Positions 5,713 through 6,883 of a DNA stretch of 6,883 nt are shown here, in pieces. The stretch spans positions 1-6,883 of the forward strand of contig JAQTRN010000056.1 in NCBI GenBank assembly GCA_028711795.1, written 5' to 3'. This DNA comes from Dehalococcoidales bacterium (GTDB lineage: Bacteria; Chloroflexota; Dehalococcoidia; Dehalococcoidales; JAQTRN01). The notes beneath the pieces were generated by a model, which worked only from the letters and a program-made list of their open reading frames with translations, had not been told where the DNA came from and searched no databases. A program made the translations under genes and the position numbers. The number at the start of each line of letters is the position of its first letter. Positions within the stretch are counted from its first letter, which is position 1.

Positions 5713-6723
5713 TTATATTTGTTCGCCGCGGAAGAACCGGTTCCAGTGTTCCGTTTGCTGCCGCCCAATCACTTCATGGAAGCCTTCAAACCATCTCTCT
5801 GGCCTGAGGTCGGTGCCAGCCATTACCGATTCCCCCCTACCCACAATGCTAAAATACCGCCGCTGCGTGGCTCGGCCAGCCAGAAGCGGGCCGATACAGT
5901 AGAGGGCCATGCCAAACCCCATATCATGAAGCTCAAGTGGACTTTTGTAAGGGGTTTTCGGGCTGCCTTCAATCATGTTGGCCAGCGATAGGACCGGGGA
6001 ATGCTTGAATTCGGCTGCCGCCCGGGCCAGCTGCTCATCGTCTTCCGGGGCTTCAATGAAGATCAGCCTGGCTCCGGCTTCTACATAGAGATTTGCCCGG
6101 CGAACGGCTTCGTCGATACCCAGAGAGGCGATCGCGTCGGTTCGCGCCATCACCATGAGATCATCCTGACTTTCCGCATAGCTGACCGCCGGTTTTAATC
6201 TGGTTTCGATCATCTCTTCGGCTGATATCAGTAACTTCCCGGCGCCAGTAGGACCCTCCATATGCCCGCAACTCTTGTTGATGGCGTATTGGTCCTCAAT
6301 TTGAACATACTGGGCTCCCTGCTTGTGTACCTGCCGGCAGGTCAGGAGAATCGATGCCGGCTCATTACCGTATCCGGTATCGATATCCACGCCGATGGGG
6401 AAAGCGGGTTTACCGGTATCAAGGGCCGCTAGCCAAGTGGCCTGCTCGATAATATCGGTCTGATGAACGATCTCCCCACGGAGGATATACCCCATGTCCG
6501 GTAAGCCATGGGCCGCGGCACAGAGATAACCGGAGACAAAAGTGACAAAGCCCCCGATGAAGTCCGGGACAGCATCCTGATCGTAGAGTTCATAAATTGA
6601 ATGGTGGAGCTGGCGAGCCTCGGCTCCATTGGCGACTCCAATGCCGACCAGGATGCGGCCATCTCGCTGGGCGATTAATTCCTTAAGGCTCTGCCTTTTG
6701 ACTTTCCAATCGATATTAAGCAT
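5713..6723 (-). CDS. Isocitrate lyase/PEP mutase superfamily C-C lyase
   Basis: This 336-residue TIM-barrel protein carries superfamily landmarks: SGYLCAAAHGLPDMGYI (about 64-80), the Mg site VDIDTGYGN (112-120), QIEDQ (141-145), KSCGH (150-154), MARTDA (192-197) and YVEAGARLIFIEAPE (213-227). KSCGH with Cys152 is the lyase version of the motif, seen in isocitrate, methylisocitrate and 2,3-dimethylmalate lyases, where Cys acts as acid/base in C-C cleavage; PEP mutase has a different loop. The segment after CGH is a few residues longer than usual (MEGPTGAG), so the substrate lid may differ. A 2-methylisocitrate or 2,3-dimethylmalate-like substrate, giving pyruvate plus a second acid, is the best guess. 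Similar proteins are often labelled carboxyvinyl-carboxyphosphonate phosphorylmutase. The ATG has AAAGGAGG eight bases upstream. The start overlaps the preceding ACT-domain gene by eight bases, indicating one transcript. Confidence 0.9.
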   Translation of the reverse strand: MLNIDWKVKRQSLKELIAQRDGRILVGIGVANGAEARQLHHSIYELYDQDAVPDFIGGFVTFVSGYLCAAAHGLPDMGYILRGEIVHQTDIIEQATWLAALDTGKPAFPIGVDIDTGYGNEPASILLTCRQVHKQGAQYVQIEDQYAINKSCGHMEGPTGAGKLLISAEEMIETRLKPAVSYAESQDDLMVMARTDAIASLGIDEAVRRANLYVEAGARLIFIEAPEDDEQLARAAAEFKHSPVLSLANMIEGSPKTPYKSPLELHDMGFGMALYCIGPLLAGRATQRRYFSIVGRGESVMAGTDLRPERWFEGFHEVIGRQQTEHWNRFFRGEQI

Positions 6724-6883
6724 GCCGGTTCCCTCCTTTCAACACTCTTTCCACATCAGCCATCTGATGGGTCCGAAGAACCAGGTAAGCCTTTTCTCCG
6801 GATGGATGAGCTGAAGCATAAATGTAGTCAATATTGATGCCGGCATTCGCCAGTTGCGTGGCCATACTCCCGGTGGCTCCCGG
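6716..6883 (-). CDS. ACT-domain protein, C-terminal part (cut by the window edge)
   Basis: The last 55 codons of a gene run off the right edge. They read PGATGSMATQLANAGINIDY, then IYASAHPSGEKAYLVLRT, then HQMADVERVLKGG, the second half of an ACT domain: the PG turn, the helix, the NIDYIYAS strand and the LVLRT strand. ACT domains bind amino acids or related small ligands and regulate enzymes, or occur as small stand-alone tandem-ACT proteins. Catalytic domains upstream of the window edge cannot be excluded. The stop TAA (6718-6716) overlaps the start of the lyase gene, so the two are probably translationally coupled and this protein may sense a ligand for the pathway. Confidence 0.8.
   Translation of the reverse strand, partial: PGATGSMATQLANAGINIDYIYASAHPSGEKAYLVLRTHQMADVERVLKGGNRHA

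Noticed and set aside
5712..5717. TATAAT on the minus strand at the end of the lyase gene as an internal promoter
   Set aside because: No acceptable -35 box lies 16-18 bases upstream, and the bases are explained by the codons at the lyase stop.

Overview
This 6.9 kb bacterial window has consensus-like sigma70 promoters, strong AAGGAGG-type ribosome binding sites and mid-range G+C. The gene content (heliorhodopsin, an MIELPE-type Fpg/Nei homologue, an M42 peptidase remnant, and an isocitrate-lyase-superfamily/PrpF/enolase-like cassette) would fit an uncultivated, possibly anaerobic monoderm such as a Chloroflexota/Dehalococcoidia-type lineage. That assignment is a low-confidence inference; no taxonomic marker is present.

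Left part (88-1391, minus strand): an Fpg/Nei-fold DNA glycosylase homologue begins MIELPE and lacks three expected active-site residues. It is preceded by a decayed M42-family metallo-aminopeptidase: N-terminal homology, a one-base frameshift, then loss of the remaining two thirds. The remnant's stop overlaps the glycosylase-like start as ATGA. A possible 40-codon ORF and a good minus-strand promoter lie just upstream.

Middle (1408-3047, plus strand): a near-perfect promoter and GTG start introduce a DinB/YfiT-type metal-binding four-helix protein. About 320 bases without a secure gene follow, holding an open frame with no good start (possible gene remnant), an inverted repeat and a TTGACC-18-TATAAT promoter. 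The roughly 44-nt leader from that promoter can form two mutually exclusive hairpins, one masking the Shine-Dalgarno sequence. It leads into a complete heliorhodopsin with the counterion Glu108 and retinal Lys240. No retinal-synthesis gene is in the window.

Right part (3124-6883, minus strand): a four-gene run in transcription order is an ACT-domain protein (partial, cut by the window edge), an isocitrate lyase/PEP mutase superfamily lyase with the KSCGH motif, a PrpF/3-methylitaconate isomerase family protein, and an enolase paralogue. The paralogue keeps most enolase catalytic residues but has Lys where the second Mg-binding Glu belongs, plus altered active-site loops. An isomerase, an enolase-fold (de)hydratase candidate and a C-C lyase together suggest catabolism of a branched dicarboxylic or tricarboxylic acid, comparable to the dimethylmaleate or methylcitrate routes but with an enolase-fold enzyme in place of an aconitase-type hydratase. 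This is the best candidate for an undescribed pathway here. The phosphinothricin pathway, which pairs an enolase homologue with a PEP-mutase-superfamily enzyme, is the main alternative precedent.
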